NCBI GenBank assembly: GCA_014650415.1 | Contig: BMUX01000001.1 | Coordinates: forward strand, 869,549-933,548 | Length of the DNA: 64,000 bases | DNA from: Streptomyces spiroverticillatus | Lineage (GTDB): Bacteria; Actinomycetota; Actinomycetes; Streptomycetales; Streptomycetaceae | Direction: 5' to 3' | Shown here: one piece after another, positions 53,067-60,874 of the stretch | Numbering within the stretch: position 1 is the stretch's first letter | Layout: the number at the start of each line of letters is the position of its first letter | Position numbers and translations under genes: made by a program | The notes under the pieces: generated by a model | Seen by the model: the letters and a program-made list of their open reading frames with translations, nothing else | Told to the model about the DNA's origin: nothing | Databases searched by the model: none

Positions 53067-54029
53067 ATGGCCGCACTGGGATGGCTCACCCCCCGTAGGC
53101 GCTCCGCGACCGCACGGAGCGTGCTGGCGGGCGAGGCTGCAGCCGAAGCAGCACGCAAGTCGTCACAGGAACTCGAAGAGCTGGAGGCGGCCCGCGCCGC
53201 CGAGCCCGATTCCCCCGACTCCACAGAACCGGCGGAACCCGAATTCCCGGTCCCCGGCGACACCAAGGCCGCCGCCTTCTTCGACCTCGACAACACGGTC
53301 ATGCAGGGCGCCGCGATCTTCCACTTCGGCCGCGGCCTCTACAAGCGCAAGTTCTTCGAGCGCCAGGAACTCTTCCGCTTCGCCTGGCAGCAGGCCTGGT
53401 TCCGGCTCGCCGGCGTCGAGGACCCCGAGCACATGCAGGACGCCCGCGAGAGCGCCCTGTCCATCGTCAAGGGCCACAAGGTCTCCGAACTGATGACCAT
53501 CGGCGAGGAGATCTACGACGAGTACATGGCCGAGCGCATCTGGCCCGGCACCCGCGCCCTCGCCCAGGCCCACCTGGACGCCGGACAGAAGGTCTGGCTC
53601 GTCACCGCCGCCCCCGTCGAGACCGCCACGATCATCGCCCGGCGCCTGGGCCTGACCGGCGCGCTCGGCACGGTCGCCGAGTCCCACGACGGCGTCTACA
53701 CCGGCCGCCTGGTCGGCGAACCCCTGCACGGCCCCGCCAAGGCCGAGGCCGTCCGCGCGCTCGCCGCCGCCGAGGGCCTGGACCTGACCCGCTGCGCCGC
53801 GTACAGCGACAGCCACAACGACATCCCGATGCTCTCGCTCGTCGGCCACCCGTACGCGATCAACCCGGACGCCAAGCTCCGCAAGTACGCCCGCGAGCGC
53901 GACTGGCGGCTGCGCGACTACCGCACCGGCCGCAAGGCCGCGAAGGTCGGCATCCCGGCCGCCGCCGGCGTCGGCGCACTCGCCGGAGGCACCGCCGCGG
54001 CCCTCGCACTGCACCGCCGTCGCCGCTGA
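53067..54029 (+). CDS. HAD-IB family phosphatase
   Basis: 320 aa hydrolase of the HAD-IB (SerB-like) group. Catalytic motif FFDLDNTVMQG (D73 and D75), motif II VTAAPVET (T/S) near 178-185, motif III lysine/DD in YSDSHNDIPMLSLVG. C-terminal RKAAKVGIPAAAGVGALAGGTAAALALHRRRR is a probable membrane anchor followed by a basic end. N-terminal 60 residues are variable and acidic. Substrate unknown. It ends at a strong hairpin terminator (54064-54102). Confidence 0.9.
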   Translation: MAALGWLTPRRRSATARSVLAGEAAAEAARKSSQELEELEAARAAEPDSPDSTEPAEPEFPVPGDTKAAAFFDLDNTVMQGAAIFHFGRGLYKRKFFERQELFRFAWQQAWFRLAGVEDPEHMQDARESALSIVKGHKVSELMTIGEEIYDEYMAERIWPGTRALAQAHLDAGQKVWLVTAAPVETATIIARRLGLTGALGTVAESHDGVYTGRLVGEPLHGPAKAEAVRALAAAEGLDLTRCAAYSDSHNDIPMLSLVGHPYAINPDAKLRKYARERDWRLRDYRTGRKAAKVGIPAAAGVGALAGGTAAALALHRRRR

Positions 54030-54063
54030 CGGATTCCGCTTCTTGCCCTTCTCGTACGAACGA

Positions 54064-54102
54064 GGGCCGGGCCCGCCCCACATGAGGGGGCGGGCCCGGC
54101 CC
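54064..54102 (+). terminator. intrinsic terminator after HAD phosphatase gene
   Basis: Perfect 16-bp stem (54064-54079 with 54087-54102, 7-nt loop) followed by TTTT. Classical rho-independent form on the plus strand. Confidence 0.85.
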
Positions 54103-54429
54103 TTTTCCGTGCCACAGCCGTTCGGCGGCCAATCCCCGGGTCTTACCCGCCGAACCCGTCGGCCAGTCGTCCCCCCGCCACTCGGCCACAACAGATCCCG
54201 CATTCCGCCAGTTCACGACGCGAACCGATCAACAAGTGGTCACTATCTGCTACTTGAACCGTCACTCAGACGCAACAGAAGCGACGGAAACGATGATTTG
54301 AGCAACTGGGTGTAGTGCTGCCTGTACGAAGCGTTATTCTCCTCAGACGCATTCCGGAACCCATTCATCAGCATCACGAGTGAACAGTCCGGCACTGCAC
54401 GTGATGGAAGCTCTGCCTCTGGGAGTCCC
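54103..54429. promoter_or_regulatory. bldN upstream region
   Basis: 327 bp without a gene before bldN. Its only clear candidate element is a BldD-like box at 54262-54274. Such long leaders are typical of developmental regulators. Confidence 0.6.
54262..54274. promoter_or_regulatory. weak BldD-box candidate upstream of bldN
   Basis: TCACTCAGACGCA matches the BldD consensus TNACNC(A/T)GNGTNA at most positions but differs in the GT half. bldN is a known BldD target in Streptomyces, so the site is a candidate; it is not a strong match. Confidence 0.35.
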
Positions 54430-55218
54430 GTGTACCCACACGTCGGGGTTGACGCCTCGGGCCTGGCTACGCTGCGCGCAACGGTCATCGACCGACTGCG
54501 CGGCTTCGTCCCCACCGCGTACGCCGTCCCCGCCTTTGCCACCCCTCTACCCGCAGGACCCTGCTACGCCCTGGCCGACGGCGGTGCCGCCGTGGGCAGA
54601 CGTAGCCGCGGCGCCGGCGGCGGGTCGGGCACCGGCACGTCCACCGTCCGTCGGCCCACCGCCGACAGCGACAGCGCGCGCATGATGGACCTCGTCGAGC
54701 GCGCGCAGGGAGGCGAGGCCGATGCTTTCGGCCGCCTCTACGACCAGTACAGCGACACGGTCTACCGCTACATCTACTACCGCGTCGGCGGAAAGGCGAC
54801 GGCAGAAGACCTGACCAGCGAGACGTTCCTGCGCGCCCTGCGGAGGATCTCCACCTTCACCTGGCAGGGCCGTGACTTCGGCGCCTGGCTGGTCACGATC
54901 GCCCGCAACCTGGTCGCGGACCACTTCAAATCGAGCCGGTTCAGGCTCGAAGTGACCACGGGCGAAATGCTCGACGCCAACGAGGTCGAGCGCAGCCCCG
55001 AGGACTCCGTACTGGAGTCCCTCTCCAACGCGGCCCTCCTCGAAGCCGTACGGAAGCTGAATCCGCAGCAGCAGGAGTGCGTCACACTCCGCTTCCTGCA
55101 AGGGCTCTCGGTCGCCGAGACCGCCCGCGTCATGGGCAAGAACGAGGGCGCGATCAAGACGCTCCAGTACCGGGCGGTCCGCACACTCGCCCGTCTGCTC
55201 CCCGACGACGCCAGGTGA
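54430..55218 (+). CDS. bldN: developmental ECF sigma factor BldN with pro-extension
   Basis: ECF RNA-polymerase sigma factor needed for aerial mycelium formation in Streptomyces. 262 aa. The first 85 residues (VYPHVGVDASGLATLRATV...PAGPCYALADGG) are an N-terminal extension that in BldN is cleaved to activate it. Region 2 follows (MMDLVERAQGGEADAFGRLYDQYSDTVYRYIYYR, about 85-118; DLTSETFLRALRR) and region 4 from NPQQQECVTLRFLQGLSVAETARVMGKNEGAIKTLQYRAVRTLARL. GTG 54430 has GGGAG four bases away. The gene order HAD-bldN-rsbN is the known one. Confidence 0.97.
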   Translation: MYPHVGVDASGLATLRATVIDRLRGFVPTAYAVPAFATPLPAGPCYALADGGAAVGRRSRGAGGGSGTGTSTVRRPTADSDSARMMDLVERAQGGEADAFGRLYDQYSDTVYRYIYYRVGGKATAEDLTSETFLRALRRISTFTWQGRDFGAWLVTIARNLVADHFKSSRFRLEVTTGEMLDANEVERSPEDSVLESLSNAALLEAVRKLNPQQQECVTLRFLQGLSVAETARVMGKNEGAIKTLQYRAVRTLARLLPDDAR

Positions 55219-55276
55219 CCGTTCGATCACCAGCTGTCGAAACCTGACTTCTTCGGCAGTCGGATCATCTTTCGTC

Positions 55277-55305
55277 CGTAACCCAAGTGCCCGGCGGCTC
55301 GTTGT
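55277..55305 (+). promoter_or_regulatory. sigma-BldN promoter for rsbN
   Basis: CGTAAC (55277-55282) and CGTTGT (55300-55305) spaced by 17 bp match the known sigma-BldN pattern CGTAAC / CGTTGA in all but the last base. It is about 120 bp before rsbN. BldN would activate its own anti-sigma gene. Confidence 0.75.
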
Positions 55306-55435
55306 GCGGAATGCAGGCTCCCTGCGGTCACGCCATGCCCGCAGCCACTCACTCCATCGCGTGAATGTGCTCATGGCGTGCAACCTTCCGGATCACCCGG
55401 GGAGTCGATCGTCATGACGAGAGGAGGTGCCGCCA

Positions 55436-56656
55436 GTGATCGCTAACGTATCGGCGCACCGGCGGGCCAACGCCTTCGCCCAGGCCCTGGAGGACCAGGA
55501 ACTCCAGGGCACGGCGGCCGAACAGCCCGAAGGTACGGCCGGAGCAGCCGAAGGGCCCGGTGACCAGGGAGCACTGCTCTCCCTGGTCTCGGGCCTTGGC
55601 GACCTGCCCGCACCGGAAATGGACCCCGAGGTCAAAGTGGTGCAACGAGCCCAGCTCGTCGCCGCCATGGAAGCCATGCTGCTGGAAGGCACCGCGGGGG
55701 GGCCCGCGGGCCCTCAGGTGCCCGAGCAGCGCACCGGACGGGGAGCCCACCGGGCGACCTCGCTCCGGAAATTGCGCCCCCGCTCCCGCTGGTCGAAGGG
55801 CCTTGCGGCGGGCGGCCTCACCGTCGGAGTCGCGGCCGGAGCCTTCGGCGGCGTCGCCGCCGCCAGCTCCAACGCCCTCCCCGGTGATTCGCTGTACGGG
55901 CTCAAGCGCGGCATGGAAGATCTGAAGCTGACCATGGCGGACGACGCGTCCGACCGCGGCCAGATCTACCTCGACCAGGCGTCCACCAGGCTCCAGGAGG
56001 CCAGACGCCTCATGGAGCGGGGCCGAGCGGCCCAACTCGACCACGAGCAACTGGGCGAAGTAAGACGCACGTTGAACGGGATGAAGCACGACGTCGGCGA
56101 GGGCCACCGGCTCCTCTACGAGGCGTACGAGCGCGACGGGAACATCGGCCCCATCCAGGCCCTCGACGCGTTCGCCCAGTCCCACCGCGACAGTTGGAGC
56201 AGCCTGCGCGGCCTGCTGCCCGCCCAGCTGGGGGACGTCGGCTCGCAGGTCTCCTCCGTCTTCGACGCCATAGACCAAGAGGTCAACCCGCTCAGGTCGC
56301 TGCTGCCCGCGCTCCCGCAGTCCGACCAGAAGCCGTCCGCCCCGGGCGCCCACAAGGACCGCCCCGGCACCCCGCACCGCACCGACGGCACCCGCCCCGC
56401 CGCCCCCGGCACCACCCCGGGCCGCCCCCACCAGGGCAGGCCCGGCAGCCCTCCGCCCGCCTCCTCGGACGGCAAGCAGTCCGACGGCCTGATCGGCGGC
56501 GCGGGCGACCTGCTGGACCCCCCGTCCAACAAGCCCGCCCCGTCCACCCCCGGCAAGCCCGCGAAGCCCGCCGTCCCCGACGTCACGATCCCGCCCATCC
56601 TCCCGGACGTACTCCCGGGCCTGGGCATCGACGGCGAGGACACCAACAAGCGGTAA
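55436..56656 (+). CDS. rsbN: anti-sigma factor RsbN
   Basis: Membrane-anchored anti-sigma factor that holds BldN inactive. 406 aa. The cytosolic N-terminal part (VIANVSAHRRANAFAQAL...) binds the sigma. One membrane helix is near residues 125-145 (GLAAGGLTVGVAAGAFGGVAAASS). Then an extracytoplasmic DUF5667-type helix bundle (NALPGDSLYGLKRGMEDLKLTMADD...) and a Pro-rich low-complexity tail (about 300-406). GTG 55436 has AGGAGG at eight bases; GTG 55427 overlaps the ribosome site. Downstream of bldN by 217 bp with its own sigma-BldN-like promoter. Confidence 0.92.
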   Translation: MIANVSAHRRANAFAQALEDQELQGTAAEQPEGTAGAAEGPGDQGALLSLVSGLGDLPAPEMDPEVKVVQRAQLVAAMEAMLLEGTAGGPAGPQVPEQRTGRGAHRATSLRKLRPRSRWSKGLAAGGLTVGVAAGAFGGVAAASSNALPGDSLYGLKRGMEDLKLTMADDASDRGQIYLDQASTRLQEARRLMERGRAAQLDHEQLGEVRRTLNGMKHDVGEGHRLLYEAYERDGNIGPIQALDAFAQSHRDSWSSLRGLLPAQLGDVGSQVSSVFDAIDQEVNPLRSLLPALPQSDQKPSAPGAHKDRPGTPHRTDGTRPAAPGTTPGRPHQGRPGSPPPASSDGKQSDGLIGGAGDLLDPPSNKPAPSTPGKPAKPAVPDVTIPPILPDVLPGLGIDGEDTNKR

Positions 56657-56673
56657 CTGCCGTGCAGCGGCGG

Positions 56674-56714
56674 CCGGTCAGAAGAACACCGACCGCCGCT
56701 GCACCAGCAACTTG
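56674..56714. repeat. 41-bp direct repeat, distal copy
   Basis: Matches 56819-56859 at 40 of 41 positions. The repeat is the last 11 codons (KLLVQRRSVFF), stop and five following bases of the acyltransferase gene. The 104-bp spacer between copies is unrelated to the gene. Confidence 0.85.
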
Positions 56715-56818
56715 GCCCCTCTCTCTGCTGTCCTCGCACCGCTCCGCGGGCTTCGGACAGCTGCGCCGGACTCCGTCCGTCGGTCCTCGGGCAGCCCGAA
56801 CATCCCGATCGGCGCTCC

Positions 56819-56859
56819 CCGGTCAGAAGAACACCGACCGCCTCTGCACCAGCAACTTG
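56819..56859. repeat. 41-bp direct repeat, copy at the acyltransferase 3' end
   Basis: Functional 3' end of the acyltransferase gene; duplicated at 56674-56714 in the same orientation with one G/T difference. The arrangement resembles attL/attR flanks of an element inserted at a gene 3' end, or a simple tandem duplication. Confidence 0.85.
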
Positions 56860-57860
56860 TACAGCGTGTGCTGGATCTGCTCCCGCACCTGGTCCGTCAG
56901 GTTGAACATCAGCATCGGGTCCTCGGCCGCGTCCGCCGGGTAGTCCTTGGTCTCGATCGGCTCGCCGAACTGGATCGTCCACTTCGTCGGCAGCGGCACC
57001 GCCCCCAGCGGCCCCAGCCACGGGAACGTCGGCGTGATCGGGAAGTACGGGAAGCCGAGCACCCGGGCGAGGGTCTTGGAGTTCCCGATCATCGGGTAGA
57101 TCTCCTCCGCGCCCACGATCGAGCACGGCACGATCGGCGCCCCGGCCCGCAGCGCGGTCGACACGAAGCCGCCCCGCCCGAAGCGCTGGAGCTTGTACCG
57201 CTCGCTGAACGGCTTCCCGATCCCCTTGAACCCCTCGGGCATCACGCCCACCAGCTCGCCCCGCTCCAGCAGCGCCTGCGCGTCCTCCGCGCACGCCAGC
57301 GTGTGCCCCGCCTTCCGCGCCAGCTCGTTCACCACCGGCAGCACGAAGACCAGGTCGGCGGCGAGCAGCCGCAGGTGCCGCCCCGCCGGGTGCTCGTCGT
57401 GCACGGCCGCCTGGAGCATCAGCCCGTCCAGCGGCAGCGTCCCGGAGTGGTTGGCGACGATCAGCGCCCCGCCCTCGGCCGGGATGTTCTCGATGCCCTT
57501 CACTTCCACCCGGAAGTACTTCTCGTAGAACGGCCGGATCATCGACATCAGGACCTGGTCGGTGAGCTCACGGTCGTACCCGAACTCGTCGACCTCGTAG
57601 TCCCCGGTGATCCGCCGCCGCAGGAAGGCGAGCCCGCCCGCGATCCGCCGCTCCCAGCCGCCGCCCTGCTCCTCCGGCTCCTTGGCGGCCTCCTGCGGGC
57701 CGTCCTCGGCCGGCGTCCGCTGCTGCGGTACGGGTGCGAGCGCACCCTGCGTGCCGCTCTTGCGGGCGCCGCTGCGCTTGCCGGCCCCCGCCCGCGAGCC
57801 CCCCGTGCCCCGCCGCGAGCGCGGCTCGTCACCGAAGGGGATGACCTTGGCGTCGGCCAT
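56823..57860 (-). CDS. lysophospholipid acyltransferase (PlsC-like)
   Basis: 345 aa glycerolipid acyltransferase-like protein. After a basic disordered head (1-70) the domain has IVANHSGTLPLDGLMLQAA (His138 and Asp145, catalytic HX(n)D pair), VGVMPEGFKGIGKPFSERYKLQRFGRGGF (substrate-binding EG) and APIVPCSIVGAEEIYPMIG. It likely adds acyl chains to lysophosphatidate or a related acceptor at the membrane. ATG 57860 has AAGGAG ten bases upstream. It follows the epimerase gene by one base, so the two are cotranscribed. Its 3' end is duplicated nearby. Confidence 0.9.
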   Translation of the reverse strand: MADAKVIPFGDEPRSRRGTGGSRAGAGKRSGARKSGTQGALAPVPQQRTPAEDGPQEAAKEPEEQGGGWERRIAGGLAFLRRRITGDYEVDEFGYDRELTDQVLMSMIRPFYEKYFRVEVKGIENIPAEGGALIVANHSGTLPLDGLMLQAAVHDEHPAGRHLRLLAADLVFVLPVVNELARKAGHTLACAEDAQALLERGELVGVMPEGFKGIGKPFSERYKLQRFGRGGFVSTALRAGAPIVPCSIVGAEEIYPMIGNSKTLARVLGFPYFPITPTFPWLGPLGAVPLPTKWTIQFGEPIETKDYPADAAEDPMLMFNLTDQVREQIQHTLYKLLVQRRSVFF

Positions 57861-57861
57861 G

Positions 57862-58971
57862 TCAGATGCGCTCCTTGGATTCCGTGGAGGACGAGGCTTG
57901 AGCGGGCGAGGCTTCACTTCTCGGTCGTACGACGCGGGCGAGCCCGGAGACCCTCCCGGCCGCTCTGTCCACCGTACGGGCGAGGACCTCCGGCGGCAGC
58001 AGCCCCCGGCCCCGGCTGCGGGCGAAGTCCTCGAAGGTCTCGGCGGTCGTGTACTTCGGCTCGAAGCCGAGGGTCTCGCGCATCTGGGCGGTGCGCACCA
58101 CCCGCCCGTGGGTCAGCAGCCGTATCTGCTCGGGCGAGAAGTCGGTCACCCCGACCGTCCGCAGCGCCGAGCCCACCCACCGCACGGCGGGCAGCAGGAA
58201 CGGCACCGTCGGCCGCCCCAGCCTGCGCGCGCACTGCGAGAGCAGCAGCACCCCGTCCCCGGCGATGTTGAAGGTGCCGCTGTTGAGCGTGCCTCGCCGA
58301 GGCTCGTGGGCGGCGATCCGCAGGACCTCCACCACGTCGTCCTCGTGGACGAACTGGAGCCTCGGGTCGTACCCGAGGACGGTCGGCAGGGCGGGCAGCG
58401 AGAAGTATTCGGAGAGCGGCGAATCGGCACTCGGCCCCAGGATGTTCGCGAACCGCAGCACGCACACCGCCACGTCCGGGCGCCGCCGCGCGAATCCCCG
58501 TACGTACCCCTCGACCTCGACGGCGTCCTTCGCGAAGCCCCCGCTGGGCAGCGACTTCGGCGGCGTGGACTCGCCGAACACGGCCGGGTCGCGCGGCGCG
58601 GACCCGTACACACTCGTCGTGGACTTCACCACCAGGCGCTGCACGGTCGGCGACTTCTGGCAGGCGCCGAGCAGCTGCATGGTGCCGATGACATTGGTCT
58701 CCTTCACGGAGGACCGGCCTCCGCCGCCGCCCAGCGGGGTGCCGGTGACGTCCATGTGGACGACCGTGTCGACCCCGTACTCGGCCAGCACCCGGGCGAT
58801 CGCGGGCTGCCGGATGTCCGCCCGTACGAAATCGGCGCCACCGAGGTGGTGCTCGGGCGGAACGGCGTCGACCCCGATCACCCGGTCCACCTCGGGGTCC
58901 CGCTGCACGCGCCGCACGAAGCGGCCCCCCAGCTGCCGGGCCACACCTGTGACGAGCACGACCTTGCCCAA
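57862..58971 (-). CDS. NAD-dependent epimerase/dehydratase
   Basis: Extended SDR of 369 aa. N-terminal LGKVVLVTGVARQLGGRFVRRVQRDPEV carries the glycine-rich NAD motif (VTGVARQLG). The active-site region is VVKSTTSVYGSAPRDPAVF with an S...Y pair. Further motifs: LRFANILGPSADSPLSEYF and YDPRLQFVHEDDVVEVLRI. The upstream frame extends 42 residues but GAGGGGAAGG lies eight bases before TTG 58971, the usual start. Pairs with the acyltransferase in Streptomyces by position; acts on an unknown nucleotide sugar or lipid. Confidence 0.88.
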   Translation of the reverse strand: MGKVVLVTGVARQLGGRFVRRVQRDPEVDRVIGVDAVPPEHHLGGADFVRADIRQPAIARVLAEYGVDTVVHMDVTGTPLGGGGGRSSVKETNVIGTMQLLGACQKSPTVQRLVVKSTTSVYGSAPRDPAVFGESTPPKSLPSGGFAKDAVEVEGYVRGFARRRPDVAVCVLRFANILGPSADSPLSEYFSLPALPTVLGYDPRLQFVHEDDVVEVLRIAAHEPRRGTLNSGTFNIAGDGVLLLSQCARRLGRPTVPFLLPAVRWVGSALRTVGVTDFSPEQIRLLTHGRVVRTAQMRETLGFEPKYTTAETFEDFARSRGRGLLPPEVLARTVDRAAGRVSGLARVVRPRSEASPAQASSSTESKERI

Positions 58972-59130
58972 GATCAGAGCCTTCCCCTCGGTATCCCCGG
59001 CAGTCTCCCCGGCCCGGCCGGGTCTCCTGGGTCTCCCCCCGGGCCACGTTAGCGCCTGGATGTTGCGCTGTGATGTCCGCACGGCACTCTCGGCCACCCG
59101 GGGCCTCGGGGGGACTATGGCGGGAAAACG

Positions 59131-59172
59131 CGGAACGGCCCCCCTGCCACTGCTGGCAGGGGGGCCGTTCCG
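59131..59172 (-). terminator. hairpin terminator after the small ribosomal protein gene
   Basis: Perfect 19-bp stem (59131-59149 and 59154-59172, loop CTGC). It starts 28 bases beyond the small gene's stop. The palindrome could serve both strands. Confidence 0.8.
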
Positions 59173-59200
59173 GACTGCGTAGCGCGCGATGCGCCGTCGC

Positions 59201-59299
59201 TTACTTCTTGTTGCGACGCTGAACGCGCGTGCGCTTCAGCAGCTTGCGGTGCTTCTTCTTAGCCATCCGCTTACGCCGCTTCTTGATAACAGAGCCCAC
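59201..59299 (-). CDS. AURKAIP1/COX24-domain small ribosomal protein
   Basis: Very small basic protein of 32 aa reading [20 protein letters not shown] then [12 protein letters not shown]. It is the actinobacterial AURKAIP1/COX24-domain protein, a 30S-associated ribosomal protein homologous to mitochondrial mS38. GTG 59299 is preceded by GAGGG (about five bases). Basic content is 19 of 32 residues. It is usually found alone next to an epimerase, as here. A strong hairpin follows. Confidence 0.92.
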   Translation of the reverse strand: MGSVIKKRRKRMAKKKHRKLLKRTRVQRRNKK

Positions 59300-59414
59300 G
59301 ACTACCCTCGCTTCTCTCTACTGGTGCGGGGCGTCTGGGCCCACACGACCTACAAGGGCCTAGCCTACCGCCCACCGAGTGAGGGACGTAATCCGAGGGC
59401 AGCCCAGGCCATAA

Positions 59415-59627
59415 CTAGGCCGTCTCGACCCCCACGAAGGACTCCCGGAGGTACTCGTGAACCGCTTGCTCCGGAACCCGGAAGGACCTGCCCACCCGGA
59501 TCGCCGGCAGATGACCGCTGTGCACCAAGCGGTACACGGTCATCTTCGACACTCGCATCACCGAGGCGACTTCCGCCACGGTCAGAAACTTGACCTCGTT
59601 GAGAGGCCTCTCGCCTGAAGCAGTCAT
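59415..59627 (-). CDS. excisionase-like helix-turn-helix protein
   Basis: 70 aa protein with a MerR/excisionase-type winged helix: VKFLTVAEVASVMRVSKMTVYRLVHSGHLPAIRVGRSFRVPEQAVHEYLRE. All residues typical of this group (LT.EVA..LRVS..TVYR.I..G.L.A...G...RV....) are present. The group includes BldC-like regulators; S. coelicolor has a similar gene at this location beside the small ribosomal protein. ATG 59627 is preceded by AGGTGG. Regulated genes unknown; no phage functions nearby. Confidence 0.9.
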   Translation of the reverse strand: MTASGERPLNEVKFLTVAEVASVMRVSKMTVYRLVHSGHLPAIRVGRSFRVPEQAVHEYLRESFVGVETA

Positions 59628-59756
59628 GACCCACCTGTACCTTCCGCACATGACGCGCACCGGCTTCCCCTTCCGGTGACTCTTCGTCGCTGTGCGCTCA
59701 CTCCCCAGACTAGGGGCGTGTGATGCGAGTGGGGAAGAGGAGATGCGATCGGCCCG

Positions 59757-60572
59757 CTACCGTGACAGACACGCTCGATTGAGTACATAGCGAGTAAGCG
59801 GTCGGTAGTAATCAGACCGCACACCGTCATCAAGTGGAACGGCCACGGCCACCCGCCCCTCCTCCTCCCCGACAAACACCGCGGGGTCGTCCACGTCTGC
59901 CGGGCCGATGGCCTCGAACCCCAGCTGACCTGCGCCGACGACCCATCCGTGGTCCCCGACGACCAGCCCCGGAAGGGGCCCTCCGACCTCCGCCGCGGCC
60001 CCCAGAACCACCCGAATCGGCAGGGGCGAATGGGAGTGCACGCCGGGGTCACTCGCGCCGACCCGTGCGCCGGGTTCGCGCACCAGCGCGACTCCTCGTA
60101 CGTAGTCAAGGTTGTACGTACGTACGCCGAACCGGGTCGTTATGTCGACTCGCTTCCCCTGCGCGGGAGTGAGCACTTCACATCCCGCCGCCGACATGGC
60201 GTCTGCCAACTCGGCGTAGAAGCCGAGCAATCGGTGCGGATGACCGGTCCCGAACAACACCGGAACCCGTCTCGCGGCGGCCTCCCCCACCCGTTCCGCG
60301 AAGGCGTCCAGGGCCGCCAACGTCCGTTCCGGATCGATGGCATCGGGTCCCTGCCGGTACCCGAGATCCCCCGACACACCGCACTTTCGTGCCATCAAAT
60401 CAACCAACTCCCCCTCCCCCCAACCCTTTTGGGGCTCCAGCCCGATCAACACCCTCGGATCCCCCGCCCCGAAGAGCCGATAACTCCGCAGACTCACCTC
60501 CCTCGACGTTGCCACGACCCCCGCCAATCGCGCCGCCAACAAATGCGCCCTCACTGCCCCACGACTCAACAC
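59757..60572 (-). CDS. conserved phosphatase-like protein
   Basis: 271 aa cytosolic protein. Residues about 20-60 include LRSYRLFGAGDPRVLIGLEP; then GTGHPHRLLGFYAELADAMSAAG (about 110-132; glycine/His loop), FGVRTYNLDYVRGVALVREPGARVGASDPGVHSHSPLPIRVVL with an HSHSPLP motif, and GVRSDYYRPLTRYV at the end. Homologues in Streptomyces carry a phosphatase label, but the catalytic chemistry is not clear from motifs. GTG 60572 has GGAGGAG nine bases away. Downstream of the GC-rich repeat at 60696-60790. Confidence 0.75.
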   Translation of the reverse strand: MLSRGAVRAHLLAARLAGVVATSREVSLRSYRLFGAGDPRVLIGLEPQKGWGEGELVDLMARKCGVSGDLGYRQGPDAIDPERTLAALDAFAERVGEAAARRVPVLFGTGHPHRLLGFYAELADAMSAAGCEVLTPAQGKRVDITTRFGVRTYNLDYVRGVALVREPGARVGASDPGVHSHSPLPIRVVLGAAAEVGGPLPGLVVGDHGWVVGAGQLGFEAIGPADVDDPAVFVGEEEGRVAVAVPLDDGVRSDYYRPLTRYVLNRACLSR

Positions 60573-60874
60573 CCCACCATGCTCCTCCCACACCACCCCC
60601 CTGTCCCCCAAACCCCACCCCTCCCCACCAAACAGCCCAATCCCCTTTCCACCCCGCCCCCTTGACCGGCGCCCCTTCCCCCTCCGCCCCCCCTTTCCGC
60701 CGCCGTCCCCCTTTCCGCCGCCGTCCCCTTGGGCGGCGGGGCCGCCCCCCGGGGGCGGAACGGGCGGGCAAGGGGGCGGCCCCTCCCGCTCCCGGCCCAC
60801 CCCCGTTCCGGCCCCCTCACCACCGGCCCACGGGCCACCCCCCACTCCCGGCCGCCCCACCCAAGGCCCCCCAC
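60573..60874. repeat. gene-free gap with GC-rich dispersed repeat, copy D
   Basis: A tandem CTTTCCGCCGCCGTCCCC pair (60696-60728) precedes CCCCTTGGGCGGCGGGGCC..GGGCAAGGGGGCGG (60724-60780). Same family as copies A, B and C. No gene in the gap. Confidence 0.7.

Noticed and set aside
56116..57294. Minus-strand frame spanning the end of the acyltransferase and rsbN
   Set aside because: Overlaps two real genes in wrong frames; composition typical of shadow.
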